From DASUPK01 sp035265665 (lineage in GTDB: Bacteria; Actinomycetota; Thermoleophilia; Solirubrobacterales; 70-9): DNA of 64,000 bases. Below the pieces are notes generated by a model. The model saw only the letters and a program-made list of their open reading frames with translations. It was not told the origin of the DNA and ran no database searches. The stretch spans positions 1 through 64,000 of the forward strand of contig DATFOK010000005.1 in the NCBI GenBank assembly GCA_035265665.1, given 5' to 3'. The first letter of the stretch is position 1; every line of letters starts with the position of its first letter. This document shows positions 31,936 through 39,868 of the stretch, one piece after another. Made by a program: the position numbers and the translations under genes.

Positions 31936-32901
31936 ATGGTGCCCGGCTACCGGCATGTGCCGGGCAACCACTGCGGCTCGACGGCGCTGCGCAACCTGCT
32001 CGGGTTCCACGGGGTCGAGATCTCCGAGGAGATGGCGTTCGGGCTCGGGGCGGGCGCCTGCTTCTACTACGTAGTGCTCGACGAGCACTCTCCCACCCGC
32101 TTCACGAACGGCCGGGCCGCCAGGCTGGAGGAGAACTTCCTGGAGCTGACCGGAGCGCCACTTCGGCTTCGCACCGACGCCGACCCCGACGCCTCCTGGG
32201 AGCTGGCGAAGGAGGCTGTCGATGCGGGCCGACCGGTGCTGATACTCACCGACCTCTACTACCTCGACCACTACGGCCGCTCCGCTCACTTCCCGGGTCA
32301 CGCCGTGGTGCTGGCCGGCTACGACGAGGAGCTCGCCTGGGTCTCCGACACCGCCTTCGAGGATCTGCAGACCACCTCGCTGGAGGGTCTCCGCGAGGCC
32401 CGGCACGCGCAGCAGCCGATCTTCCCGCTCGAGGGCCACGCCATCGACGTGCCGGCGGGCACGGAGATCGATCGAGACGACCTCCTCGCCCACGCGCCGA
32501 AGGCGATCGAGCGGGCGGCCGGGCAGATGCTCGAGCCCCCGCTCGGCGAGTACGAGGGGCTGCCGGCGCTGCGGCGCTTCGCCGCCGAGGTGGGCGACTG
32601 GCCTGAGACGGCGAACGACTGGCGGTGGTGCGCCCGCTTCCTCTACCAGGTGATCGAGCGCCGAGGAACCGGCGGCGGCAACTTCCGCAAGATGTACTCG
32701 CGCTTCCTGGAGGAGGCCGGCTATGCGGAGTCGGCGATCGCCGCCGAGGGGGCCGAGGACTGGACCCGGCTGGCGCTGGCGGCCCGGACCGCGAGCGAGC
32801 CAGATGAGGCGGACCCCGGCCACTGGAAGGCGATGAGCGCAGAGGCCAAGCGGGTGCTCGACGCCGAGGAGCGGCTCTGGGCGGCCCTCGCCGACCGCTA
32901 G
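31936..32901 (+). CDS. BtrH N-terminal-domain protein with C-terminal helical region
   Basis: A 321-residue protein. The N-terminal 130 residues have Y-R-H-V-P-G-N-H-C-G-S-T-A-L-R-N-L-L, with a cysteine in the position of the BtrH/C39-like nucleophile, and a later F-P-G-H-A-V-V-L-A-G-Y histidine motif. BtrH of butirosin synthesis transfers an acyl group from an acyl carrier protein; this gene has no antibiotic cluster around it, so that function cannot be assumed. The C-terminal half resembles a DUF4872-type extension. The ATG at 31936 was chosen with an upstream AGGG. It is divergent from the PAP2 gene. Confidence 0.7.
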   Translation: MVPGYRHVPGNHCGSTALRNLLGFHGVEISEEMAFGLGAGACFYYVVLDEHSPTRFTNGRAARLEENFLELTGAPLRLRTDADPDASWELAKEAVDAGRPVLILTDLYYLDHYGRSAHFPGHAVVLAGYDEELAWVSDTAFEDLQTTSLEGLREARHAQQPIFPLEGHAIDVPAGTEIDRDDLLAHAPKAIERAAGQMLEPPLGEYEGLPALRRFAAEVGDWPETANDWRWCARFLYQVIERRGTGGGNFRKMYSRFLEEAGYAESAIAAEGAEDWTRLALAARTASEPDEADPGHWKAMSAEAKRVLDAEERLWAALADR

Positions 32902-32944
32902 CCGATCCACTCCCGCGCGCGGCTCCCGCGCGCAACCATCGCGC

Positions 32945-33646
32945 ATGGTGGAGCACTGGTCGGGCGTGCATATCCTGGCGCTAATCGCCACCGCCGTCGG
33001 TGCGGCGCTGCTGGTGGCCGGCGCGCGTCGGTGGGGAGACGCCTGGGCCGTCCCGGCCGGGCGCGCGCTCGCGCTTGTCATCCTGAGCGGCTTTGTCTGC
33101 GAGCAGCTCACCTACGCGCTGCGAAACCAGTGGACTGCGGAAGTCAACTTGCCGCTGCAGCTCACTGACGCCGTCACGCTGGTGGCGGTCGCCGCTTTTT
33201 GGCGGCCCGAATCGGCACTGCTAGTCGAACTCCTCTACTTCTGGGCGCTCAGCGCATCGCTGCAAGCCGTGCTCACGCCCGATCTCGGGCAGTCATCCCC
33301 GGACTTGCTGTTCTTCGCCTACTTCGCCACCCACTCCGGTGCTATCGCCGCCGCGTGCCTGCTCGTGTTCGGCGCACGCCGCTGGCCCCGCCGAGATGCC
33401 GTGTGGCGGGTCTACGCAATCACCGTCGCATTTACGGGCCTCGCTGCCGTTGGGACGTTGCTAACCGATGGCAACTACATGTTCCTGAGGCACAAGCCGG
33501 TGCACGGCTCGCTGCTGGACTTCATGGGCCCCTGGCCCGTCTACATCCTCGCGGCAGCCCTCCTCGCGGCGGTCATGTTCCTGGTGCTCGCCTCGTTGGC
33601 GCGGGGAGGCGGAAGTCGCCGGGAGGCGCTCAGACCACTGTCGTAG
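32945..33646 (+). CDS. TIGR02206/YwaF-like membrane protein
   Basis: A 233-residue integral membrane protein with seven predicted helices. The pattern L-P-L-Q-L-T-D in helix 3, A-Y-F-A-T-H-S-G in the middle and D-G-N-Y-M-F-L-R-H-K-P near helix 6 match the YwaF/TIGR02206 family of uncharacterised bacterial proteins. The function is unknown. It has charged loops on one side and a poly-Gly, Arg-rich C-terminal tail. It stands alone in a 44-bp to 89-bp gene gap on each side. Confidence 0.72.
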   Translation: MVEHWSGVHILALIATAVGAALLVAGARRWGDAWAVPAGRALALVILSGFVCEQLTYALRNQWTAEVNLPLQLTDAVTLVAVAAFWRPESALLVELLYFWALSASLQAVLTPDLGQSSPDLLFFAYFATHSGAIAAACLLVFGARRWPRRDAVWRVYAITVAFTGLAAVGTLLTDGNYMFLRHKPVHGSLLDFMGPWPVYILAAALLAAVMFLVLASLARGGGSRREALRPLS

Positions 33647-33735
33647 TGACGAAGGGCGGGCGCCCCAGGTGACGCCGCCCACGCCTCTGCAAGCGCGCTC
33701 TCCGAATCACACCCCTGTCGGTTGAAGGACCGCCT

Positions 33736-34347
33736 CTAAGACTTCGCGAAGCGGGCGAAGTAGCCGAGCGGGTTGCCGACCCGCCGCTCGAAGCTGAGCC
33801 CCGCGCCGCTCGCCCGTAGCCGCATCGGCGCCAGCCGGACGTAGTGCGGATCGCCGAGCAGCTCGCCGACCACCAGGCGGCCGCCCGGCTTCAGCGCCCG
33901 CGCCAGCTCGCGCAGGGCGGCGTCCTGGTCGGGGATCTCGCCCAGCACCGTCACCAGGAATGCCGCATCGAAGGTCCCGTCGTCGTAGGGCATCGCGGTC
34001 GCATCCGATTGGGTCGGCGTCACGTTCGATAACCCGCGCTCGCCCGCGCGCCGCATCGTGTGGGCGAGCATCTCCGGCTGGAGGTCGAGGATGTCGAGGA
34101 GGCCGTCGGGCTTCACCCACTCGGCCACGTCGAGGGTGTAGTAGCCGGTGCCCGGGCCGACCTCGAGCAGTCGCTCACCCGGTGTCGGCTCGAGAATCTC
34201 GCGCAGCCGGGCCCGCGTGATCAGCGGGTGTGGGGCCTCGACCCAGAAGCGCTGCCCGTACGGACAGGCCGAAGGGTTCTTCCGCCACCAGAGCGCCGCC
34301 CCTCCGACTGCGGCTGCTGCGGCCAGGATCAGGCCGCGCAGCTTCAC
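33736..34347 (-). CDS. Membrane-anchored class I SAM methyltransferase
   Basis: A 203-residue protein. Residues 3-20 form an N-terminal membrane anchor. The Rossmann motif I is L-L-E-V-G-P-G-T-G-Y-Y-T, motif II is D-I-L-D-L-Q-P-E, and post-motif residues are in T-Q-S-D-A-T-A-M-P-Y. This is a UbiE/Methyltransf_11-type enzyme, but the substrate is unknown. Its start overlaps the stop of the 72-residue protein gene by 4 bp, so the three genes from mce onward are probably translated together. The anchor suggests a lipid or membrane-bound acceptor. Confidence 0.78.
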   Translation of the reverse strand: MKLRGLILAAAAAVGGAALWWRKNPSACPYGQRFWVEAPHPLITRARLREILEPTPGERLLEVGPGTGYYTLDVAEWVKPDGLLDILDLQPEMLAHTMRRAGERGLSNVTPTQSDATAMPYDDGTFDAAFLVTVLGEIPDQDAALRELARALKPGGRLVVGELLGDPHYVRLAPMRLRASGAGLSFERRVGNPLGYFARFAKS

Positions 34348-34562
34348 CCGCCGAAGCCGATCCGCTGCGGGGTGGTGGCGCTGCGAACGAAGACGACCTG
34401 GCGGAGATCGACGGCGACGAAGCCCTCCTCCGCCTCGATGTCGAACCAGCCGTCGGCGTTGTCAAGCGCCTTGCGGAGCTCTTTCAGCTTGGCGTCGTCG
34501 ATTCGGACCTCGACCACGCCGCCGCCCGAAAAGCCGATCGAGACCCGTTCGGCGGACGCCAT
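34344..34562 (-). CDS. Small conserved-looking protein of unknown function
   Basis: A 72-residue protein with no recognised domain. It alternates strands and one charged helix (D-A-K-L-K-E-L-R-K-A-L-D-N-A) and ends in V-V-F-V-R-S-A-T-T-P-Q. The shape resembles a small beta-alpha-beta fold. It is coupled on both sides: its ATG overlaps the mce stop by 1 bp (TGATG) and its stop overlaps the methyltransferase start by 4 bp. That tight packing is the best evidence that it is a real gene. Confidence 0.6.
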   Translation of the reverse strand: MASAERVSIGFSGGGVVEVRIDDAKLKELRKALDNADGWFDIEAEEGFVAVDLRQVVFVRSATTPQRIGFGG

Positions 34563-34972
34563 CAGTGATCCTCTGCCGGCTGGACTATTTCCGTGAGCAC
34601 GCCACCGGTCGATAGCGGGTGCACGAAGGCGACGCGGGAGCCCCGGATCCCGATCCGGGGCTCGGAGTCGATCATCTCGATTCCCGCCTCCTTGAGCCTG
34701 CCGAGCACAGCCTCGATGTCGTCGACGGCGTAGGCGACGTGATGTAGCCCGGGGCCCTTCCGCTCGAGGTACTTCCCCACCGGGGTGTCCGGGCCGAGCG
34801 GGCGCAGCAGCTCGACATGGCCTTCGCCGACGTCGAGCAGCACGGCCTCGACTCCCTGGCTCTCGACGGTCTCGCGGTGGGCCACGGGCATTCCCAGGGT
34901 GCCCTCGTAGAGGGAGATCGCCCCGTCGAGGTCCTCGGTGGCCACGCCGATGTGATCGATTCGACCGAGCAC
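34562..34972 (-). CDS. mce: Methylmalonyl-CoA epimerase
   Basis: A 136-residue VOC-fold epimerase that interconverts (2R)- and (2S)-methylmalonyl-CoA in propionyl-CoA metabolism. The metal ligands appear as I-D-H-I-G-V-A at the N terminus, E in G-H-V-E-L-L, G-L-H-H-V-A-Y-A-V-D-D-I, and the late L-T-E-I-V. The length and the doubled D/G-pattern match the family. Other methylmalonyl-CoA genes are not in the window. It is the first gene of a coupled three-gene set. Confidence 0.85.
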   Translation of the reverse strand: MLGRIDHIGVATEDLDGAISLYEGTLGMPVAHRETVESQGVEAVLLDVGEGHVELLRPLGPDTPVGKYLERKGPGLHHVAYAVDDIEAVLGRLKEAGIEMIDSEPRIGIRGSRVAFVHPLSTGGVLTEIVQPAEDH

Positions 34973-34984
34973 GCGGCGTGGAGT

Positions 34985-35857
34985 CTACGTAGCGGGCAGC
35001 GGATCGCTCGACGCACGCTCCCCCTCCGCCTCCTGCTCCACCCGCAGGATCTCGCGCAGCGCCGCAACTCCGACCTCGAGCTGCTCGGGCGTCGGCTCCT
35101 TCGTTGCGATCCGCCGCTGTATCTCGTGGCCAGGTCGGTGGAAAGCGCGGGCGGCTGAAGTCTCGGGGTTGCGCTCGCTCCAGGCGAACATCTCGGCCGC
35201 CAGCGACGCGCTCGCCACGCCGACGGCCGCCCGCGCCATCGGGCCGGGCTTCTCCAGCGCGCGCTCCAGCAGGAGCTGGCCGGCGGCCGAGAGGACCAGC
35301 ATCGGGACCACGAGATTGGAGCCGCAACGCTCGTGCTCCTTGGTCGCCGAGGCCGGATCATCCGAGCCCGCCTCGTAGGCGCCGATCGCCTTGTGCTCGA
35401 CGCCGTGATAGGCGGCCAGGTCGCGGTCCGAGAGCGCGACCACCGCCGGCGCCAGGCCGAGGGCGGCCTGCAGCAGCTCGTTCGCGGCGCTCGAGCCACG
35501 GCGGCGGAGGGCGCGGCTCGCGCTCGAGGCGATCAGCATCGCCGCGATCACGCGCACGTCCTCGAAAGGCAGTCGCGCGGCGCGCAGCTTCATGCGCACC
35601 ATCGGGATCAGGATGAAGGCCTCGGCCAGGCGCAGCGGGCCGCGCAGGAGCGGCACCCGTACGGCGAGCTCCGGAGCCAGCGCGGGCTTCGGTCCCGAGG
35701 CGACCTGGATCTCGCCCGCCTCGTCGCGCGCCGCGGCCGCCCAGGACGTCGGACCGTGGATCAGCAGGCCGTTCCGAAGGGCCATTCCGCCGAGCCGCAG
35801 GACGTACTCCTCCTGACCAACCGGAGCGCGGTCGCCGTTCTGGCTCACGTCGCTCAC
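34985..35857 (-). CDS. DUF1385 (YqhQ-like) membrane protein
   Basis: A 290-residue protein with the DUF1385 pattern. N-terminal L-R-L-G-G-M-A-L-R-N-G-L-L-I and P-L-L-R-G-P-L-R-L lead to predicted membrane helices. The signature A-A-Y-H-G-V-E-H-K-A-I-G-A-Y-E, with two conserved histidines, and a cysteine in E-R-C-G-S-N-L-V follow. The family is widely conserved and probably metal-dependent, but its role is unknown. The GTG at 35857 overlaps the stop of the M20 peptidase (GTGA), so it is the last gene of the sigma-factor operon. Confidence 0.8.
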   Translation of the reverse strand: MSDVSQNGDRAPVGQEEYVLRLGGMALRNGLLIHGPTSWAAAARDEAGEIQVASGPKPALAPELAVRVPLLRGPLRLAEAFILIPMVRMKLRAARLPFEDVRVIAAMLIASSASRALRRRGSSAANELLQAALGLAPAVVALSDRDLAAYHGVEHKAIGAYEAGSDDPASATKEHERCGSNLVVPMLVLSAAGQLLLERALEKPGPMARAAVGVASASLAAEMFAWSERNPETSAARAFHRPGHEIQRRIATKEPTPEQLEVGVAALREILRVEQEAEGERASSDPLPAT

Positions 35858-37191
35858 GCCAGCATCCTGCGCGGTAGCTCGTAGAAGAAGCTCGCCGAGA
35901 GCTCGATGTCGGAGGCCGGCACCCGCTCGTCGGCACCGTGGACGAGCGGCGCCGCCTCGAGCAGGTCGATCTCGCGGTGCGGGCAGAAGCCGTAGACGAC
36001 CGCATCGGGAAAGGCGCTGCGGAACGGGTTGCTGTCGCTGAAGCCCGGCATCACCATCGGCGCGATGCCCGCCCCCTGATCGACCTCCTCGACCCACCGC
36101 CGTACCGCATCCGCGAGTGGCGACTCGAGCGGCGAGCTGTTGCCCACCACCGCCTCGCTGAACTCGACGCTGTAGTCACCCTCGCCGATCAGCCCCCGCA
36201 GCGCCGCGAGCGCCTCCCGTTCGCCGTAGCCGGGGGGAACGCGGCAGTCGATCAGCACCTCTGCCTCGGAGGGGATCACGTTCGCCTTCTTGCCCGCCTG
36301 CGCGATCGTCGGAGCGAGGGTCACGCTCAGCATCGGCTCGACCAGGAAATCCGCGAGCAAGGGCTGCTCGGCGCGCAGGCGCTCGAGGCCGGCGCGGATT
36401 CCCTCGTCGCCGCTGAACGGCTCACCGAGGAGCGCCTCCAGCAGCGCCTCACCGACGGGGGTCGCCTCCGGCGGCGGTTGATCGGAGAGCGCCGAGATGT
36501 GGCCGGCGAGCTTGAGCAGTGCGTTTTCCCCGATCCGCGGCACGGAGGCATGCCCGGCCCGGCCGTGGGCGAGCAGCTTGATCCGGAAGATGCCCTTCTC
36601 GCCGACCGCCAGCGTGTAGACCCGCCGACCGCCGATCTCGACCGACGCGCCGCCCCCCTCGTTGACGATGTAGTCGGCGCGGACCTTGTCCGGGTGCTGC
36701 TCACAGAGCCAGTGGGCGCCGAGGCCACCGCCGACCTCCTCGTCGGCCGTCAGGATCAGCAGGAGCTCGCCGGCTGGGCGCCAGTCGCTCTCGCCGAGGG
36801 CGAGGCACCCCGCGACCTCGGCCGCCACCTGACCCTTCATGTCGAGCGCGCCTCGCCCCCGCACCCAGCCGTCGACGACGTCGCCGGCCCAGGGATCGAA
36901 GCTCCACTCCTCGGGGTCGGCGCGGACCGTGTCGACGTGTCCGAGGAAGGCGAGGGTCGGCCCGTCCCGGGTGCCGCGCAGCCGGGCGACGAGGTTGGGC
37001 CGACCCGGCTGCGCCTCGAGCAGCTCGCACTCGAAGCCGGCCGCGGTGAGCAGCTCGCGCAGGAGCGCCTGGGCGCTGCCCTCGTTGCCCGGGGGGTTGA
37101 CCGTGTTGGTCTGGATCAGGCGGCCGAGGAGCTCGACCGCGGAGGGGCCGAGACCCTGCGGGACTGCCGTCGTGACCGTGCCCTCCTCCAT
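35854..37191 (-). CDS. M20 family metallopeptidase (ArgE/DapE/ACY1-like)
   Basis: A 445-residue zinc hydrolase. The metal-binding motifs are F-L-G-H-V-D-T-V, R-G-A-L-D-M-K-G-Q and T-A-D-E-E-V-G-G, with N-E-G-G and a C-terminal H in A-P-L-V-H-G-A-D-E. The dimerisation (lid) domain starts near G-R-A-G-H-A-S-V-P. It should remove acyl or amino-acid groups from a small amide. Its start lies 76 bp inside the preceding small gene, and its stop overlaps the DUF1385 start. In this operon with a gamma-glutamyl-hydrolase-like domain a peptide or gamma-glutamyl substrate is plausible but unproven. Confidence 0.82.
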   Translation of the reverse strand: MEEGTVTTAVPQGLGPSAVELLGRLIQTNTVNPPGNEGSAQALLRELLTAAGFECELLEAQPGRPNLVARLRGTRDGPTLAFLGHVDTVRADPEEWSFDPWAGDVVDGWVRGRGALDMKGQVAAEVAGCLALGESDWRPAGELLLILTADEEVGGGLGAHWLCEQHPDKVRADYIVNEGGGASVEIGGRRVYTLAVGEKGIFRIKLLAHGRAGHASVPRIGENALLKLAGHISALSDQPPPEATPVGEALLEALLGEPFSGDEGIRAGLERLRAEQPLLADFLVEPMLSVTLAPTIAQAGKKANVIPSEAEVLIDCRVPPGYGEREALAALRGLIGEGDYSVEFSEAVVGNSSPLESPLADAVRRWVEEVDQGAGIAPMVMPGFSDSNPFRSAFPDAVVYGFCPHREIDLLEAAPLVHGADERVPASDIELSASFFYELPRRMLA

Positions 37192-37457
37192 TGGCCCAGC
37201 TTAACCCTCGGCCCCGGCCGCGCCGCGCCCCCGATCTGCCACGCCCGGCGACGCAGCAGCTCCACCGCATCCGCCGTCGGCACGAAGGGATCTGCGATCA
37301 CCTCGCCGCTTTCAAGCGAGATCGCGGCGAGCAGCCCCTCGCCCGCCTGGACGGCAAGCAGGCGGCCAGGCGGCATCTCGGCGCTGTCTCGCTGGGCCAG
37401 CTTCCGAAGGGCGTCGTGGTCCGCCTCGCCGCAGATCCGCAGGCTGAGATCGCTCAT
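37116..37457 (-). CDS. Small actinobacterial conserved protein (GNAT-like fragment fold)
   Basis: A 113-residue protein. Residues 5-75 have the pattern L-R-I-C-G-E-A-D-H-D-A-L-R-K-L-A-Q-R-D-S-A, P-P-G-R-L-L-A-V-Q, A-A-I-S-L-E-S-G-E and A-D-P-F-V-P-T-A, found in short proteins often annotated as hypothetical next to sigma factors. It looks like part of a GNAT core without an acetyl-CoA loop. The last 40 residues are Arg/Ser-rich and low-complexity. The ATG overlaps the stop of the sigma-factor fusion gene (ATGA) with an AAGGGA ribosome site, and its tail overlaps the M20 gene by 76 bp. Confidence 0.6.
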   Translation of the reverse strand: MSDLSLRICGEADHDALRKLAQRDSAEMPPGRLLAVQAGEGLLAAISLESGEVIADPFVPTADAVELLRRRAWQIGGAARPGPRVKLGQWRRARSRRQSRRVSAPPRSSSSAA

Positions 37458-38605
37458 CGGGTCCCTTCCGGCTTTACTCGTCGAGCGGAGTGGCGCCCGG
37501 CCTCCTCGACCAGGGCGGCCGCGAGGCGGCGGCCGGTACGTCCGGACTCCGGATGCTCGGGGTGCCACTGCGTGCCGATCGCGAAGCGATCCCCTAGCTC
37601 GAGCGTCTCGAAGATCGTGTCATCGGAGCGCGAGGTGCCGCGGAGGCCTCGCCCGAGCCGGCGGGCGGCCTGATGGTGCTCGGAGGAGACGACGCCCCCG
37701 CGTCCGAGCACGCGGCGGGCGAGGGTTCCCGGGCGGGTCTCGATCCGATGCTGGATGCCCCAGTGGCTGCGGCGGGTCGCACCGTCGAGATTGATGTCCT
37801 GGTAGAGGCTGCCGCCGAGGGCGATGTTCATCAGCTGGGTGCCCTTGCAGACGCCGACCAACGGCAGGCTCGCCTCCAGCGCAGCCCGGGTGACACGTAG
37901 CTCGTGCACGTCCTTGCCGATGTCCGGAGTGTTGAGGGGGACGCGGGGCTTCTCGCGGTAGAGGGCAGGGTGGATGTCGACCACGCTGCCGCCGAGGACG
38001 AGCGCGTCGGCGAGCGCGATCTGCGGCTCGATCGCGCCCGGCCGCATAATCCGCACCTCGGCTCCCTCTCGCTCGAGCCAGCTCACGTAGGGGGCGGGGT
38101 CGTCGCGGGTATCGAGCAGCACGAGCGGCGCCTCGCGCACCAGCAGGCCCGAATACAGCTCCGCGAAGGCGCGGCGGGCGCGAGCGGTGCGCTTGCGCGC
38201 CGCCTCGGGCGTGATCGCCAGCGTCTCGGCGATCTCCGCATAGGAGAGGCCGGCCTGGAAGCGCAGCAGGACGAGCAGCCGCTGGTGGGCGGAGAGCCGG
38301 GAAAGTGCCTCCCGCACTGAGAGCGCCTCGGTGCCATCGACCGCGAGACCCGCGACCGCCTCGTCCTCCAGTGGATGGTGGTCGCGGACGCGACGGCGCC
38401 TGAGCTCGTCGAGCGCCAGATTGGTGGCCGTTCGCTGCAGCCAGGCGGCCTGCTGGGCAGCCGCGAGGCCGACGGGTGCCCTCTGCCATAGGCGTAGGAA
38501 GGCCTCCTGGGCGAGGTCCTCAGCCGACTCGCGCGACCCGAGCATCCGCTCCAGCCTGCGGATCAGCCCGGCTGAGTGGCGTTCGTAAACGGCTTCAGCG
38601 GTCAT
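37454..38605 (-). CDS. ECF sigma-70 factor fused to a class I glutamine amidotransferase (peptidase C26) domain
   Basis: A 383-residue two-domain protein in one uninterrupted frame. Residues 4-70 are sigma region 2 (S-A-E-D-L-A-Q-E-A-F-L-R-L-W-Q-R) and residues 97-152 are region 4 (L-S-A-H-Q-R-L-L-V-L-L-R-F, Y-A-E-I-A-E-T-L-A-I-T-P-E-A-A-R-K-R). From about 159 on it is a PuuD-like gamma-glutamyl hydrolase/GATase, with Cys253 in G-V-C-K-G-T-Q-L-M-N, S-S-E-H-H-Q-A, and His348/Glu350 in G-T-Q-W-H-P-E. The catalytic triad is intact. No anti-sigma gene is adjacent, so the amidotransferase may act as sensor or enzyme. The following genes are coupled to it. I know of no characterised ECF group with this fusion. 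Confidence 0.85.
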   Translation of the reverse strand: MTAEAVYERHSAGLIRRLERMLGSRESAEDLAQEAFLRLWQRAPVGLAAAQQAAWLQRTATNLALDELRRRRVRDHHPLEDEAVAGLAVDGTEALSVREALSRLSAHQRLLVLLRFQAGLSYAEIAETLAITPEAARKRTARARRAFAELYSGLLVREAPLVLLDTRDDPAPYVSWLEREGAEVRIMRPGAIEPQIALADALVLGGSVVDIHPALYREKPRVPLNTPDIGKDVHELRVTRAALEASLPLVGVCKGTQLMNIALGGSLYQDINLDGATRRSHWGIQHRIETRPGTLARRVLGRGGVVSSEHHQAARRLGRGLRGTSRSDDTIFETLELGDRFAIGTQWHPEHPESGRTGRRLAAALVEEAGRHSARRVKPEGTR

Positions 38606-38649
38606 CTACAGATAGAACGTACTGACAGGCCAAAACCGGACGGCGACCC

Positions 38650-39414
38650 TCAACCGAGGATCGCCTGCACGGCCATCGCGCACCCGCTCACCACGAGCAC
38701 GGCGGCCATCGCCCGGATCAGCTGACGCTCGTCGAGCCGGCCGGTGAAGCGCGAGCCCAGGTACGCCGCCGGCATCGCCGCTGCGGCGCCGACGGCGAGG
38801 ATCCCCCAGTCGACGCCGCTGGGCAGGTGACCGATCAGCCCCCCGACTCCGACCACGGCTCCCACCGCCGCGTTCGTGCCGACGGCCGCGTACGGGCTGA
38901 CGCCGGCCCAGCGAACCATCGCGGGCAACCGCAGCGAGCCCAGAATCAGGCCGACAAGGCCGCCCAGGACCCCGACCCCGAAACCCACCAAGGCAGCGTT
39001 GATGAGCAGCTCGCGATGGCTCGGGACCCGGTCAGGCTGATCCGGCTTCGGGCGCTGATAGCGCCAGACCTCGACGGCGCCGTAGAGCACGACCACCGAG
39101 ATCGCGGCGAGCAGGATCCGATCGGGGAGCACGCCGGCGATCAGTCCGCCGATGATCGCCCCGACCAGCGAGGTCGGCGCCATCCACCAGAACAGCCGCC
39201 AGCTGATCCGCCCACCGCGCCAGTGGCCGTAGCCCGCGGTGATCGCCGCGGCACCGCTGATCGCGACGTTCGCGCCGGCCCCCGCGGCGGGGCTGCTCGC
39301 CACCAGGACGATCAGGGGCAGCCGCAGGTTGCCGAGCACCAGCCCCACCAGCCCCCCGAAGAACGAGACCGTGAACGACCAGACGAGGACCGCGATCAGC
39401 TCCAGTGCATCCAA
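38650..39414 (-). CDS. TauE/SafE (TSUP) family permease, full length
   Basis: A 254-residue membrane protein with about eight helices and two TSUP repeats: F-F-G-G-L-V-G-L-V-L-G near the N terminus and G-V-L-G-G-L-V-G-L-I-L-G-S-L-R-L-P in the second half. Both halves are fused here, in contrast to the split pair at 5387-6144. These permeases carry sulfite, sulfonates or other anions. The start is ATG at 39414. It is divergent from the SnoaL-like gene and lies between two transcription units. Confidence 0.82.
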   Translation of the reverse strand: MDALELIAVLVWSFTVSFFGGLVGLVLGNLRLPLIVLVASSPAAGAGANVAISGAAAITAGYGHWRGGRISWRLFWWMAPTSLVGAIIGGLIAGVLPDRILLAAISVVVLYGAVEVWRYQRPKPDQPDRVPSHRELLINAALVGFGVGVLGGLVGLILGSLRLPAMVRWAGVSPYAAVGTNAAVGAVVGVGGLIGHLPSGVDWGILAVGAAAAMPAAYLGSRFTGRLDERQLIRAMAAVLVVSGCAMAVQAILG

Positions 39415-39438
39415 GGCCGCGAGACGCTAACGGGGTCT

Positions 39439-39444
39439 CATACT
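39439..39444 (+). promoter_or_regulatory. Possible -10 hexamer CATACT for the SnoaL-like gene
   Basis: CATACT is followed by seven bases and the GTG at 39452; no ribosome site is visible. It fits the leaderless pattern seen elsewhere. Confidence 0.35.
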
Positions 39445-39451
39445 TCGCGCA

Positions 39452-39868
39452 GTGAACGGAACGAGGACCAACGCGGAGCTGATGCTGACCGGTCTTATCG
39501 GCTATCAGCAGGGGGACGGCGAGACCCTGCGGAGCCTGATGCACCCCGAGATCGAGAGCTACTCCGAGCCCGGGATGATCAACGCCGGCACGTACAGCGG
39601 GTTCGCCGGCTTCAGGCGGTGGGCCGCGCAGTGGGAGGAGGCGTGGGATGAGGTCAGCTACGAGCCGCTCGAGTTCATCGACGTCAGCGACACGCTTCTG
39701 GTCGCGAGGGTCCGGGTCGTCGGCAGGGGCGCGGGCAGCGGGCTCGAGACCGATCGCGAATTCGGGTACCTGTACGAGCTGCGGGACGGGCGCTGCACGC
39801 GCTTTCACCTCTACGTGAGCGTCAACAGCGCTCTGGAGGCGGCGAGCCGTCTCGCGGAGGAGCCGTGA
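39452..39868 (+). CDS. SnoaL/NTF2-like domain protein
   Basis: A 138-residue cone-shaped NTF2-fold protein. The pattern L-M-H-P-E-I-E-S-Y-S-E-P-G, Y-S-G-F-A-G-F-R-R-W and E-F-I-D-V-S-D-T-L-L-V is typical of SnoaL-like polyketide cyclases and the many small proteins of unknown function in this superfamily. No catalytic function can be assigned. Its stop overlaps the start of rarA (GTGA), so the two are co-translated. Confidence 0.75.
   Translation: MNGTRTNAELMLTGLIGYQQGDGETLRSLMHPEIESYSEPGMINAGTYSGFAGFRRWAAQWEEAWDEVSYEPLEFIDVSDTLLVARVRVVGRGAGSGLETDREFGYLYELRDGRCTRFHLYVSVNSALEAASRLAEEP

Noticed and set aside
33647..33735. G/C-rich hairpin GGGCGGGC/GACGCCGCCC between two convergent genes as terminator
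   Set aside because: Pairing needs bulges and no T-run is present; at this GC content such pairings are frequent by chance.
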